From: Chloroflexaceae bacterium
GTDB taxonomy: Bacteria; Chloroflexota; Chloroflexia; Chloroflexales; Chloroflexaceae
DNA: 45,704 bases
Direction of reading: 5' to 3'
Assembly (NCBI GenBank): GCA_012033195.1
Contig: JAAUSQ010000010.1
Location: 1 to 45,704, forward strand
The first letter of the stretch is position 1. Each line of letters starts with the position of its first letter. The position numbers were made by a program, and so were the translations under genes. Below, piece after piece: positions 18,405 through 27,588 of this stretch. Under the pieces are notes generated by a model, which was not told the DNA's origin, did not search any database, and was given only the letters and a program-made list of their open reading frames with translations.

Positions 18405-20099
18405 GTGTCAGCAACCGCGACCACACCAACCACATCAACTGGAATAGCCGAGCGTTGGCTGTCGGGTACGCACGGCAAAACACGCTACTGGGCCGCCGAA
18501 CACGCCGACGGTGTACCGCTTGTGCTGCTCCACGGTTACGGTGGCCTGATTGAGCACTGGCAACGGCTGATGCCGCTCCTGGCAGAGCAGCACCCGGTTT
18601 ATGCACTCGACTTACACAACTTCGGTTATTCGTCTGTGCTCACCGTTACGCCGAGCAAAGACATCTGGGCCGCACAGGTGGCCCACCTGATCCGTGCGGT
18701 GGTGCAGCAACCTGCGGTTATCATCGGGCATTCGCTTGGCGGTGCCATTGCCGCACAACTGGCCCACAACGAGCCGTCGCTGGTGCGGGCACTGGTGCTG
18801 GTCAATAGCGTGGGCAACCCGCCCGACCATGCCCCGTCGCTGGTTGAGCGGGCACTGTTCGGCGTCTTGCAGGTGCCCGGTCTCGGTGAGTTGCTGGCTC
18901 GCACGATGACCACCACGGCGGGCGTGCGCTATAATCTGGAACTGAGCTATCACGACAAATCGCAGATTACGCCCGAAATGGTCGAAACATTCGCGGGGCC
19001 GTTGCGCCGCCCCAATGGGCCAGATGCATACCTGGCCGTCACCCGTACCTTCTCGTCGTTGCCGCTTGATCTGGATGAGGGGTGCATTACACAGCCAATT
19101 ATGATTGTGTGGGGCGAGCAAGACCACGCCATGCCCGCAACGCTGGCAACCCGCCTGAAAGAGCGCTTTTTCCCCGATGCCGACATTCGCTACATTCCAG
19201 AGAGCGGGCATTGCTGCTTCGATGAGCGCCCCGCAGCGTTCACCGAGATTGTGCTGCCCTGGATTGAGCGGCAGTACGCTGTAACCCCTATGCCGCCCAT
19301 CACACTCGCAGCTATCTATCGCACCCTTGCGGCGCACTTTGGCCCGCCGCACGAGTGGTGGCCGATCTTCGGCGACGACCCGGCCTTTGAGCAGATACTC
19401 GGTGCGGTACTGGTGCAGCAGACCCGCTGGGAAGCCGTCGAGCAAGCTATTCTGCGGCTCCAGCAGGCCGGGTTGCTGGCCCCTGCTGCGCTGGCCCGCG
19501 CCGATGCCGAGCAGGTCGCGCTGCTGCTGCGTCCGGTAGCGTTCTACCGCCAGAAGGCCCCCGGCAGTATTGCCATCAGCGCCTACCTCTGCGAACGCTA
19601 CGGCGGCGATGCCCATACATTGCTGGCGCAGCAGCCAACCGCCGACCTGCGCCGCGAATTGCTGGCACTGCCGCGTATCGGCAACGAGACTGCCGACGTG
19701 ATCCTGCTGTACGCTGGCGGGCACGCTGTGTTTGTGGTGGATGACTACACCCGCCGCTTGATGGGCCGCGTCAATCCTGCGCCTGCCTTCAACTGGGAAA
19801 AAGCAAAATACGACTATGTGCGCGACCATATTGAGCGTGAGCTTGCGCCACTGGTGGAGGCTGGGTCGGCTGCCATCACGCTCTACGCCGATTACCACGC
19901 CCTGATTAACGAGCAGTGTGTGCGCTACTGCACTGCCACCCGTCCGCGCTGCGATGGCCCACCGGCCCGCCGCGTCTACAGCTTGCAGGAAGGGCGCAAC
20001 TCGTACCTCGACCGACACGACGGGTGCCCGCTGCGCGATGTGTGCGCGTGGTATCAGGCACGGGGCGCAGAAGCGCACAGCGCACAGCGCAAAATATAG
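18405..20099 (+). CDS. Alpha/beta hydrolase fused to endonuclease III-like glycosylase
   Basis: The start is GTG 18405 with AAAAGGA upstream. Residues ~20-290 are an alpha/beta hydrolase with an intact triad: GHSLGG (Ser 110), WGEQDH (Asp 240) and SGHCC (His 269). Residues ~296-564 are an HhH-GPD DNA glycosylase: LVQQTRWEAVEQA, the helix-hairpin-helix LPRIGNETAD (422-431) and catalytic Asp in VVDDYTRR (446). The Lys of bifunctional endonuclease III is Glu here (GNETA), as in monofunctional MagIII-like enzymes. Cys 515, 519, 526, 551 and 557 include CPLRDVC and could hold an iron-sulfur cluster with an insertion. The join is an in-frame ATG at 19290 without a Shine-Dalgarno. A real fusion, or two genes joined by an indel error (common here), are both possible. 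Confidence 0.75.
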   Translation: MSATATTPTTSTGIAERWLSGTHGKTRYWAAEHADGVPLVLLHGYGGLIEHWQRLMPLLAEQHPVYALDLHNFGYSSVLTVTPSKDIWAAQVAHLIRAVVQQPAVIIGHSLGGAIAAQLAHNEPSLVRALVLVNSVGNPPDHAPSLVERALFGVLQVPGLGELLARTMTTTAGVRYNLELSYHDKSQITPEMVETFAGPLRRPNGPDAYLAVTRTFSSLPLDLDEGCITQPIMIVWGEQDHAMPATLATRLKERFFPDADIRYIPESGHCCFDERPAAFTEIVLPWIERQYAVTPMPPITLAAIYRTLAAHFGPPHEWWPIFGDDPAFEQILGAVLVQQTRWEAVEQAILRLQQAGLLAPAALARADAEQVALLLRPVAFYRQKAPGSIAISAYLCERYGGDAHTLLAQQPTADLRRELLALPRIGNETADVILLYAGGHAVFVVDDYTRRLMGRVNPAPAFNWEKAKYDYVRDHIERELAPLVEAGSAAITLYADYHALINEQCVRYCTATRPRCDGPPARRVYSLQEGRNSYLDRHDGCPLRDVCAWYQARGAEAHSAQRKI

Positions 20100-20264
20100 G
20101 CGCGGGGCACGGTGCACAGTGCAGGCGGGTGTTCCGCATTCGACACCATCTCAAGAATCAGTCATAATACATACAGGCTGTCTGTTTTTTGTCGAATACA
20201 CCAGACCACTGGCATACTGTGTGCATATCCACCCACAAACACCAGAGAGGAGCAACCCTTGACA

Positions 20265-21032
20265 ATGATTGATGTTGCCGAAGTGTGTGCTTGGGCACGC
20301 GAAGCGGGTGCAATCGCGCTGCGACACTTCCGCACGGTACAGGGCCAGCGCAAAGCAGATAATAGCATTGTGACACAGGCCGACCTTGAAATTGAGCAAA
20401 TGCTCCGCGAACGCATTCAGCAGCGCTACCCCCACCACGCTATCATCGGTGAAGAGCAAGGCGGCGACGTAACCGGACACGAATATATCTGGGCGCTCGA
20501 CCCGGTGGATGGCACCAATGCCTTTGCATTTGGCCTGCCTACCTGGGGTATCTCTATCGGCATCCTTCGCAACAGTCAGCCCTTTCTTGGCGTCATTTAT
20601 ATACCAGTGAGTGATGATATGTACTGGAATGAGGCGGCGGCGCAGGCCTACTGGAATGGTCAGCCTATCCGGGTGAGCGCTGCCACCGACTACGACGGGC
20701 AGGACTGGATCACTGTCTCTTCGTATGCCCACCTCGATTATGACATTACCTTCCGGGGCAAGACGCGCTCGACTGGCAGCACCGTTGCCCACTGCTGTTA
20801 TGTAGCGCAGGGCAGTTCGGTTGGGGCGCTGCTGGGGCAGGTGCATCTCTGGGATGTTGCGGCAGCCATGCCGATTGTCGAAGCAGCCGGCGGGCACATT
20901 ATCACACTGGATAACGACCCGCTCGATCTGGGGACGTTGCTTGATGGACGGCTTGCCCCCAGGCCTTTGCTGGTGGTGACACCAGCCTTACACAAAACGA
21001 TCATTGGATCGATACGTGAGAAAGGACAATAA
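20265..21032 (+). CDS. Inositol monophosphatase-family phosphatase
   Basis: A Mg2+-dependent phosphatase of the IMPase/FIG superfamily. Metal-binding motifs are visible: GEEQGG (Glu), LDPVDGTNAF (the DPxDGTxNF motif), and WDVAAAMPIVEAAGG near the C-terminus. Substrates may be inositol phosphate, histidinol phosphate or another sugar phosphate; the sequence does not decide. GAGAGGAG (20245-20252) lies 6 nt before a TTG at 20259 and 12 nt before the ATG at 20265, so initiation at the TTG two codons earlier is equally plausible. It is followed after 6 nt by the site-2 protease gene, so they form an operon. Confidence 0.88.
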   Translation: MIDVAEVCAWAREAGAIALRHFRTVQGQRKADNSIVTQADLEIEQMLRERIQQRYPHHAIIGEEQGGDVTGHEYIWALDPVDGTNAFAFGLPTWGISIGILRNSQPFLGVIYIPVSDDMYWNEAAAQAYWNGQPIRVSAATDYDGQDWITVSSYAHLDYDITFRGKTRSTGSTVAHCCYVAQGSSVGALLGQVHLWDVAAAMPIVEAAGGHIITLDNDPLDLGTLLDGRLAPRPLLVVTPALHKTIIGSIREKGQ

Positions 21033-21038
21033 CTATAT

Positions 21039-22217
21039 ATGGGTTGGTCATTTCGGGTTGCGCGTGTTTCAAATATTGATATTAAAATTCACGCTACCTT
21101 TTTTCTGATTGTACTACTGTTTGCGTTTCAATGGGGTGTCGCCAATGGGTTGGCTGGGGCTGCGTTTGGGTCCCTGCTGATTATCCTGCTGTTTGCCTGT
21201 GTCACCCTGCACGAGCTTGGGCATAGCATCACCGCACAGCGTTTTGGTATTGATGTGCGCGAAATTGTGCTGTTGCCGCTGGGGGGGGTGGCAATCCTCA
21301 GCCGCAACCCTGCCAAGCCGATGCAAGACTTGCTGATCGCGGCGGCTGGCCCGCTGGTCAATGTTGTGATTGCGATCATGCTGGCGGTTGTGCTGGCGCT
21401 CACGGGCGACCTGAGTATGTTGGGGGCCAGCGCTATGGTGCAGGGCATTGATGCGCCGCTCACCTGGACAACTATGCTGCTGTGGCTGCTCGAAGCCAAT
21501 ATCCTGCTGGTGATTTTCAATCTGATTCCGGCCTTCCCGCTCGATGGTGGGCGCATTCTGCGGGCAGTGCTGGCAATGTTCATCGGGCAGCGCCGCGCCA
21601 CCCGGATTGCCTCGGTGGTGGGGCAGGGCTTCGCGCTGCTTATGGGTCTGTATGCGCTGCTCACGCTGCAATTCTTGCTGCTGCTTATCGCCGTCTTTAT
21701 CTTCTTTGGCGCGGGCCGCGAGAATGTAGAAGAGCAAGCGAGCACGGTGCTGAGTACGCAGCGGGTGGGCGATGCCTATAACAAGTATGTGTTGACGCTG
21801 ACGATTGGCGACCGGATCAGCAAAGTACTCGACTATATTCTGACGAGCTATCAGCCCGACTTTGCGGTATTGCAGGGCAATCGGTTGCTGGGTATTGTCA
21901 CTCGCGATGATGTGCTGAACACGCTGGCCCGCTCACCAAACGACTCGAACATTCTGGATGTGTATGTCACAACCGTGATGCGGCGTGAGGTTGTGCGCGT
22001 GGACGCAAACGCCACGCTCGACGAAGTACGTACCGTGATGGGCGAACAGAGTGCTCGCGTTGTAGCGGTGTACGAAGGCGAAACATACCTTGGCCTGATC
22101 AATCAGGACGATCTGGCGGAGGCCTTCACGGTGCTGAGCTTTATGGAGCGCTTCCGGCGCAGGCCGCCTTCCGGAACGACTGCCAGTGCTGCTGAAGTTG
22201 CGCAGGATACACAGTAA
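21039..22217 (+). CDS. Site-2 protease (M50) with tandem CBS domains
   Basis: An integral membrane zinc metalloprotease with the metal site HELGH (58-62) and the third ligand in FPLDGGR (~168). About five TM helices fill residues 15-235. A C-terminal CBS pair (~245-375) carries the motifs RLLGIVTRDDVL and TYLGLINQDDL and may sense adenosine nucleotides. This is the SpoIVFB-like group III of intramembrane proteases. The substrate is unknown. It ends in a very strong terminator. Confidence 0.92.
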   Translation: MGWSFRVARVSNIDIKIHATFFLIVLLFAFQWGVANGLAGAAFGSLLIILLFACVTLHELGHSITAQRFGIDVREIVLLPLGGVAILSRNPAKPMQDLLIAAAGPLVNVVIAIMLAVVLALTGDLSMLGASAMVQGIDAPLTWTTMLLWLLEANILLVIFNLIPAFPLDGGRILRAVLAMFIGQRRATRIASVVGQGFALLMGLYALLTLQFLLLLIAVFIFFGAGRENVEEQASTVLSTQRVGDAYNKYVLTLTIGDRISKVLDYILTSYQPDFAVLQGNRLLGIVTRDDVLNTLARSPNDSNILDVYVTTVMRREVVRVDANATLDEVRTVMGEQSARVVAVYEGETYLGLINQDDLAEAFTVLSFMERFRRRPPSGTTASAAEVAQDTQ

Positions 22218-22223
22218 ACACAC

Positions 22224-22263
22224 CGGCCCCCTCGCTCATCCGCTGAGCGAGGGGGCCGTTTTT
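22224..22263 (+). terminator. Rho-independent terminator
   Basis: A perfect 15-bp stem (22224-22238 with 22244-22258) and a 5-nt loop TCCGC are followed by TTTTT. It ends the IMPase/site-2 protease operon. Confidence 0.95.
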
Positions 22264-22311
22264 CTATTGGGTACCGTTGGTATGGTCGATCTGAATGAGA
22301 AATATAGCGCG

Positions 22312-23073
22312 ATGGCACTGTCAATCAATTTTTATGATCAATATCTGTTGATTACTGGCGGAACACGAGGCATCGGGGCGGCGGTGGCGCAAGAAGCGAT
22401 TGAAAGCGGCGGGCATGTCGTTATTACGGGGACGGCTAGCGAGCCTCCTGCATGGCTCGCTGAGTGTCAGCAGCGCTTCCCAGCGCAGCAACTCGGCTAC
22501 GAACAGCTTGACCTTGCAGCCGATGACTGGCTGGCACGGGTGGATGCCATCGTTGCGGCTTACCCTGCATTCTCGGTGCTGATCAACAACGCTGGCATTA
22601 CCCGCCCGTCCGATATCCGCGACGAAGAGCTAACTGAGTTTGCAAAGGTCATACAGGTGAACCTGACTGCGCCCGCAATGCTGAGTGCACGGGTAGCGCT
22701 GGGGATGACGGCCCAGTGTTACGGGCGCATTGTAAACATTTCTTCGGTACTGGGCATTACTTCGATCAAGGGGCGGGCCGCGTATTCCTCCACCAAAACG
22801 GGCATTATCGGGCAGACGCGCTCGTGTGCGCTCGACTTTGCGCCGGATGGTATTCTCATTAATGCAGTGTGTCCGGGCTTTGTCGCAACCGATATGCCGC
22901 GTGCCACACTCGGCGAAGCAGGGCTGCAAAAGCTGGCCCAGGAACGCATTCCGCTCGGGCGGGTTGCCGAACCCGCCGACCTTGTCGCGCCGATCCTGTT
23001 TCTGGCCAGTAGCCTGAATACGTACATCACCGGACAAACACTGGTTGTCGATGGCGGGTATGTGATCTGGTAA
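22312..23073 (+). CDS. Short-chain dehydrogenase/reductase (FabG-like)
   Basis: A classical SDR with TGGTRGIG (15-22) for NAD(P), NNAGITR, the catalytic Ser in ISSVLG, YSSTK (Tyr and Lys), and the C-terminal GQTLVVDGG. It most resembles 3-oxoacyl-ACP reductase or a related alcohol dehydrogenase; substrate undecided. I start at ATG 22312 (MALSINFYDQ), which gives the normal distance to the Rossmann motif. ATG 22282 is possible. Neither has a strong Shine-Dalgarno, and readings starting before 22264 would run through the terminator. Confidence 0.88.
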   Translation: MALSINFYDQYLLITGGTRGIGAAVAQEAIESGGHVVITGTASEPPAWLAECQQRFPAQQLGYEQLDLAADDWLARVDAIVAAYPAFSVLINNAGITRPSDIRDEELTEFAKVIQVNLTAPAMLSARVALGMTAQCYGRIVNISSVLGITSIKGRAAYSSTKTGIIGQTRSCALDFAPDGILINAVCPGFVATDMPRATLGEAGLQKLAQERIPLGRVAEPADLVAPILFLASSLNTYITGQTLVVDGGYVIW

Positions 23074-23182
23074 GGGTGTCTGCCCTTGCTCGCACCGCAG
23101 CAGAGAGCGCAGGAGCGGCTTCTCATTCTGCTCTCATTTTATGTGCGATACCTCACAGTTATACGCCCTCAAGCAATATACA

Positions 23183-23196
23183 CTGATCTATGTCAA
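23183..23196. promoter_or_regulatory. FNR/CRP-like dyad upstream of Trx-like gene
   Basis: CTGATctatGTCAA matches 8 of 10 defined positions of the FNR consensus TTGATn4ATCAA. It is centred ~70 bp upstream of the predicted transcription start, a position usable for activation, and lies just before a Crp/Fnr-family gene, so autoregulation is conceivable. A single match by eye is weak evidence. Confidence 0.25.
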
Positions 23197-23223
23197 AAGC
23201 ATATTGTACAATCTTTTTCGATT

Positions 23224-23252
23224 GGACAGTGTGCCCCCGCATGAAGATAATA
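23224..23252 (+). promoter_or_regulatory. Promoter of Trx-like/crp operon
   Basis: TGGACA (23224-23229), exactly 17 nt, then GATAAT (23247-23252): 5/6 matches in each box. Start near 23259, 20 nt before the ATG of the thioredoxin-like gene. Confidence 0.55.
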
Positions 23253-23278
23253 GATATTGAAATATTGAGGGTATAATA

Positions 23279-23548
23279 ATGGTACGTGTATATGTGGCTG
23301 AGCATTGCCTCGGTTCGCAACGGGCACAACGATTGGTAGCGCAAGTTCGGTTATGCTATCCTGATGCAGCACTGGAAATTGTAGATATAACGATACCGGG
23401 CACGGTGATACCGCCTGAGATTTTTGCAACACCGATCTATACCTGGAACGATCACATTATCTTTCTGGGCAACCCGAGCGAAACTGCCCTGCTGGATTAC
23501 ATAAGGAGAGATTATGAGTACAACGGCCATCGACACCAGCGCAACTGA
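23279..23548 (+). CDS. Small thioredoxin-fold protein, CxxS type
   Basis: An 89-aa protein starting MVRVYVAEHC with GAGGG 7 nt upstream. A thioredoxin-like pattern is seen: beta strand, C10-L-G-S13 in place of CxxC, and a cis-Pro-like ATPIYTW near 60-66. A single Cys favours a glutaredoxin-like monothiol or non-redox role. Its end overlaps the start of the crp-like gene by 35 nt; the last ~10 residues look unlike the family and the natural stop might be slightly earlier if an indel error is present. It is co-transcribed with the regulator. Confidence 0.65.
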   Translation: MVRVYVAEHCLGSQRAQRLVAQVRLCYPDAALEIVDITIPGTVIPPEIFATPIYTWNDHIIFLGNPSETALLDYIRRDYEYNGHRHQRN

Positions 23549-24247
23549 AGAACCGTCTTTTAATAAAACGGCCTACCTGCAAACGATTGATATCTTCCAG
23601 GATTTGGAACAGAGCGAGGTGGATGCGTTGGGCAAACGCACGCCGATGCAGCGGGTCAGGCCGGGGACGGTTTTTTATTCGCCGGAGCAATCTGCCGAAG
23701 TGCTCTTTATTTTAAAAGAAGGTCAGGTGCGGTTGTATCACCTCTCGCCGGAAGGCAAAGAGTTGACCACCGCAATCATTGACCCTGGTACTATTTTTGG
23801 CGAGATGGCGCTGCTTGGTCAGAAGCTCCACGAGAGCTATGCGGTGGCGCTATCGCCCTGCCTGCTCTGCCTGATGAGCCGGGAAGACGTGAAGCATGTG
23901 CTGTTGAGCGATCCGCGTGTTGCCGCTCGCATTGCCGAAATCCTCGGCAATCGCCTGATTGATGCACAGCGCCGTCTCTCCGATTTTGCCTTCAAGAATA
24001 TTCCGCAACGGCTGGCAAGCGTGCTGCTCGAACATGCCCGCCCTCCCCGGCGGCGGTTGTTCCGCAGCCCCGAAAGCGAGCTTGAGTGCCCTTCACCCAC
24101 GAGGCAATGGGGGCGCTGGTTGGCACGCACCGCGAGACCATCACCAAGATATTAAACGATCTGCAACATCAGGGTATTATCGAACTGCGGCGGGGTCGGG
24201 TGCTGATCCTCGACCCGGAACGGTTGCGCGCCTGTAGTCTGTCGTAA
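23514..24247 (+). CDS. Crp/Fnr-family transcription regulator (frameshifted)
   Basis: AAGGAGAG precedes ATG 23514. A cyclic-nucleotide-binding-fold domain (~25-145, with PGTIFGEMALLGQ) is followed by a long dimerisation helix. The frame breaks at CCC 24089-24091. One added base gives ELECPFTHEAMGALVGTHRE, a winged helix-turn-helix recognition motif, then ITKILNDLQHQGIIEL and a wing, for ~244 aa ending at TAA 24247. No FNR-type Cys cluster is seen at the N-terminus, so it is probably not an oxygen-sensing iron-sulfur FNR. Effector unknown. It is translated with the preceding thioredoxin-like gene. Confidence 0.87.
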
Positions 24248-24255
24248 GCGGGGCG

Positions 24256-25304
24256 CTACACAATCTCAATCCCTGGTGCGGCAATAACCGCGCCGATACG
24301 CCAGATCGGGAGCGCTTCGGCGGCGAAGGCGGCCTCAAGCTGTGCGGCGGCTTCGGGTGCGACGGCAAACAGCAACCCGCCCGATGTCTGCGGGTCGAAT
24401 AACAACAGCTTGCGGCCTTCGTCTATTGCCGCTCGATAGCGCACATAGCCATTCTGTTCAACAAAGTCTTTGTTGCGGAACAGCCCGCCCGGTGCAATGC
24501 CGCCCTGGGCATAGTCGAGCGCACCGGGCAGCAACGGCAGTGCCGCTGCCGCAATGCGTAGCCCAACGCCACTATTACGGGCAATTTCGGCACCGTGCCC
24601 CAGCAACCCATAGCCGGTAATATCGGTGGCGCTGTGGAAGCTGCCGTGTGGGAGTGTCTGGGCAAGCTCAGCGGCGCGTTTGTTCAGCCGCAGCATGCTC
24701 TGCGTGGATGCGTCGATATGGGCCGCCTGTACCTGCCCACGCTTGAGCGCCGTACTGATGATGCCCGTGCCAAGCGGCTTGGTGAGCAGCAGCACATCGC
24801 CAGGGCGGGCGTTGGCCTTGGGTGTGATGCGGTCGGGGTGGATCAGACCGGTAACACACAGCCCATACTTCGGCTCTTGATCGACCACCGTATGCCCGCC
24901 GACAATCACCGCGCCCGCCTCGGCGACTTTGTCGGCTCCCCCTGCAAAATCGCCGTGATGATCTCAGGCGGCAGGTCGGCAGGAAAGCCCGCTACCGCCA
25001 GCGCCGTGATAGGTCGCCCGCCCATAGCATACACATCGCTGAGCGCATTGGCGGCGGCAATTGCGCCGTAGGTGTACGGGTCGTCCACGATAGGCGCAAA
25101 AAAGTCAACCGTCTGCACTAGGGCCGTCTCGTCGTTGAGACGGTACACGGCAGCATCATCGCGCACCCCCAGACCAATGATCAGGTCGGGATGGGTGGCG
25201 AATGTAATACCGGCGAGCACATCCGTGAGAGCACCCGGCCCCAGTTTAGATGCTCAACCTGCGCCGGTTGCCATATTGGTCAGGCGGATCTGTTCATGTG
25301 ACAT
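24256..25304 (-). CDS. selD: Selenophosphate synthetase, probable selenoprotein (frameshifted)
   Basis: SelD makes selenophosphate from selenide and ATP. The start [16 protein letters not shown] leads to a TGA at codon 17 (25254-25256), then [15 protein letters not shown]. The TGA is exactly at the catalytic Cys17/Sec position of SelD (family GAGC/U-x-x-K), so I read it as selenocysteine. A second frame break lies in a C5 run (24938-24942); one added base gives [20 protein letters not shown], the normal sequence. The repaired protein is 349 aa, the usual length. Other motifs: [23 protein letters not shown] and the C-terminal DPQTSGGLL. No other selenium genes (selA, selB, selC, mnmH) are in the window. 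TGGTATATT lies 3 nt before the ATG. Confidence 0.88.
25214..25237 (-). promoter_or_regulatory. Candidate bacterial SECIS hairpin in selD mRNA
   Basis: Starting 17 nt after the UGA, CGGGUGC (25237-25231) can pair with GUGCUCG (25220-25214) over 7 bp including three G-U pairs, leaving a 10-nt loop UCUCACGGAU. Position and size fit bacterial SECIS elements that recruit SelB, but the pairing was done by hand and the G-U content makes it weak. Confidence 0.4.
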
Positions 25305-25383
25305 CTGAATATACCATCGTCGCCCGGCCATGCTGATCGGGCGCATCTACGAAGCCCGCCGGGGCTGTATGCCAGTGCTGCTT

Positions 25384-26034
25384 CTACCGTCCCTCGGCTT
25401 CGGCCAGTATTTCGGCAAAGCCTTCGCGCCAACCGGGTGAAAGCGTTTCGATGGCTTCGGCACGGCGCAGCAGTTCGACATTCGTTTTGTCGAAGTAGTA
25501 CAGGTGGTTGATCTGGCGCACCGTCAGGCTGTCGGGTGGCCGCGCAACCAGTTCGATCTGGTCGCCTGCGCCTACCTCGCCCGCTTCGAGCACCCGCACA
25601 TAAAACCCGACCATGCTACTTTGCAAAAACGGCTTGAGAAAATCGGGTGCGCCCATGCGGATGCCAAGCTTGAAGCACGGCGAACGCGGCTGGCTCACCT
25701 CGACCAGCGCCGCCCCAAAGCGGTAGCGGTCGCCAATAGACACGCTGTCCTCGTCCATCCCTTCAACAGTGAAGTTCTCGCCAAACTGCCCCATCGTGAA
25801 ATCGTCGCGGCCCAGTTCGCGCTGCCAGTAGGCATAGTGGGCTAGCGGGTAGATATACGCCGCTTTGTGCACGCCACCGTGTGCAACCAGATCGGCCTGC
25901 CCGTCGCCGTCTAGGTTCAGGCGGCGCAACATCACCCGCCCGTCGATTGGCTCCTTAAAGATGCCTGTGGAAACCATCCGCCCACGATACTCAATCTCGG
26001 TGGGCATACTCACATTGACAGAATGAATACGCAT
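25384..26034 (-). CDS. MOSC domain protein (YiiM-like)
   Basis: A 216-aa MOSC protein with the early HGGVHKAAYIYP motif and the conserved Cys in QPRSPCFKLG (~124). MOSC domains, relatives of the molybdenum cofactor sulfurase C-terminus, carry sulfur or transfer oxygen from molybdenum centres; YiiM-type members reduce N-hydroxylated compounds. AAGGA precedes the ATG, which begins 13 nt after the zwf stop, so it is the third gene of a gnd-zwf-MOSC operon. The substrate is unknown. Confidence 0.88.
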   Translation of the reverse strand: MRIHSVNVSMPTEIEYRGRMVSTGIFKEPIDGRVMLRRLNLDGDGQADLVAHGGVHKAAYIYPLAHYAYWQRELGRDDFTMGQFGENFTVEGMDEDSVSIGDRYRFGAALVEVSQPRSPCFKLGIRMGAPDFLKPFLQSSMVGFYVRVLEAGEVGAGDQIELVARPPDSLTVRQINHLYYFDKTNVELLRRAEAIETLSPGWREGFAEILAEAEGR

Positions 26035-26046
26035 ACCTGTTCCTTG

Positions 26047-27550
26047 CTATGCGGCACCGTTTTCGTGCAACCCACACAACCGCAGCCACCGCCGACCATC
26101 ACGGGCAACAAAACTATCGGCATCATCTGGCCCCCAACTGCCAGGTTGGTAGATGGTTGGCTTCAGGCTGTCGTTGGTTTCCCATGCCTTGATGATCGGG
26201 TCCATCAATTCCCAGGCCCGTTCAATCGCATCGCCGCGAATGAACAGCGTGGCATCACCAATGATAGCATCCATCAGCAGGCGCTCGTAGGCTTCCGGAA
26301 TGGCGGTGAACTCGCAAATATCGTTATAATGGAAGGTCATATCGACCGAGCGTGTTTCCGACACGGTACCGGGCAGTTTGGCCTCGAAGCGGAAGTGCAT
26401 ACCCTCGTCGGGCTGAATGCACAGGCTCAGCACATCGGGATTGACCGACTTACCGGGTGGCATCGGGAAGATGGTATGCGGCGGCATCCGGAACTGCACC
26501 AGTACTTCTGATACCTTGGTTGCCAGCGCCTTGCCCGACCGCAGATAGAACGGCACGCCGTGCCAGCGCCAATTATCAATATACAACCGCATCGCTGCAT
26601 AGGTCGGGGTGCGCGAACCCTCTGCAACCCGTTCGGCTTGCTGATAGCCCTGATACTGCCCGAAAACAACATTATCAAGCAGGTCGCCGTCGGTGATGGG
26701 GCGAATGGACGACAATACCTTGACCGTCTCGTTGCGGACGGCATCGGCGGAGAACGAAAACGGCGGCTCCATTGCAATCAGCGCCAGGAGTTGCAGCAGG
26801 TGGTTCTGGAACATATCACGCACAATGCCCGCGCTATCGTAGAAGCCTGCCCGACTGCCTACATCGACCTGCTCGGCAACGGTGATCTGCACATTGTCGA
26901 TGTAGTTGCGATTCCAGACGTTCTCAAACACGGTGTTGCTGAAGCGAAAGAAGGTAATATTCTGCGCCGTCTCTTTGCCAAGGTAGTGGTCAATACGGTA
27001 CACCTGATGTTCGCGGAAGTGCGAGAGCACAATGCTATTCAGCTCACGGGCCGACTCAAGGTCGTGGCCGAAGGGCTTCTCGATGATAATGCGGCGCTTG
27101 GCATCGTTGTCTTTGCTTTCTTTGGCCATCCCCACTGCCGAGAGCATTTCAACCACAGTGACATAATACTCAGGTGCGGTGGAAAGATAATACAGCCGAT
27201 GGACGGGTTGCTCTGCTTCCAGTTCACGCAGAAAGGCATGCAATCCTTCGTAGTCGGTGCCTTCGTTCAGGTCGCCCTGATAATAAAACAGGCGCGGCGC
27301 GAATTCTTCCCAGCGGGCTGCGTCGAACGTCTCGCGGGAATGTTTTCCCCCCTTCGCGCATGCGCTCCCGAAACTCTTTGTGGCTGTAGGGTCGCCGTGC
27401 AAAGCCCACGATGTGTGAGTCCATATTCAAGCGCTCTTTAATGTACAGGTTGTACAGCGCCGGAACAAGCTTGCGTTGCGTCAGGTCGCCCGACGCACCA
27501 AAGATAACAATGGTTGTTGGGGGTGATGTGCTGGCTGTGGGTGTGGTCAT
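26047..27550 (-). CDS. zwf: Glucose-6-phosphate 1-dehydrogenase (frameshifted)
   Basis: First enzyme of the oxidative pentose phosphate pathway. The NADP-binding motif [13 protein letters not shown] is near residue 17 and the substrate signature RIDHYLGKE is intact, with EKPFGHD upstream of it. The frame breaks in a G6 run (27347-27352, plus strand C6). Removing one base gives [18 protein letters not shown] and a 500-aa protein of normal length. It is the one clear insertion-type error besides E1beta. GAGGATA lies before the ATG, and gnd ends 38 nt upstream on the same strand, so zwf is the second gene of a gnd-zwf operon. Confidence 0.93.
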
Positions 27551-27588
27551 TGCTCGTATATCCTCGTTTGCTGATCTAAAAACCTGTT

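Noticed and set aside
24938-24942. Programmed frameshifting in selD, zwf, gnd and others
   Set aside because: No slippery heptamers with downstream pseudoknots are evident, the breaks are in many unrelated genes, and simple one-base repair in G/C runs explains all.
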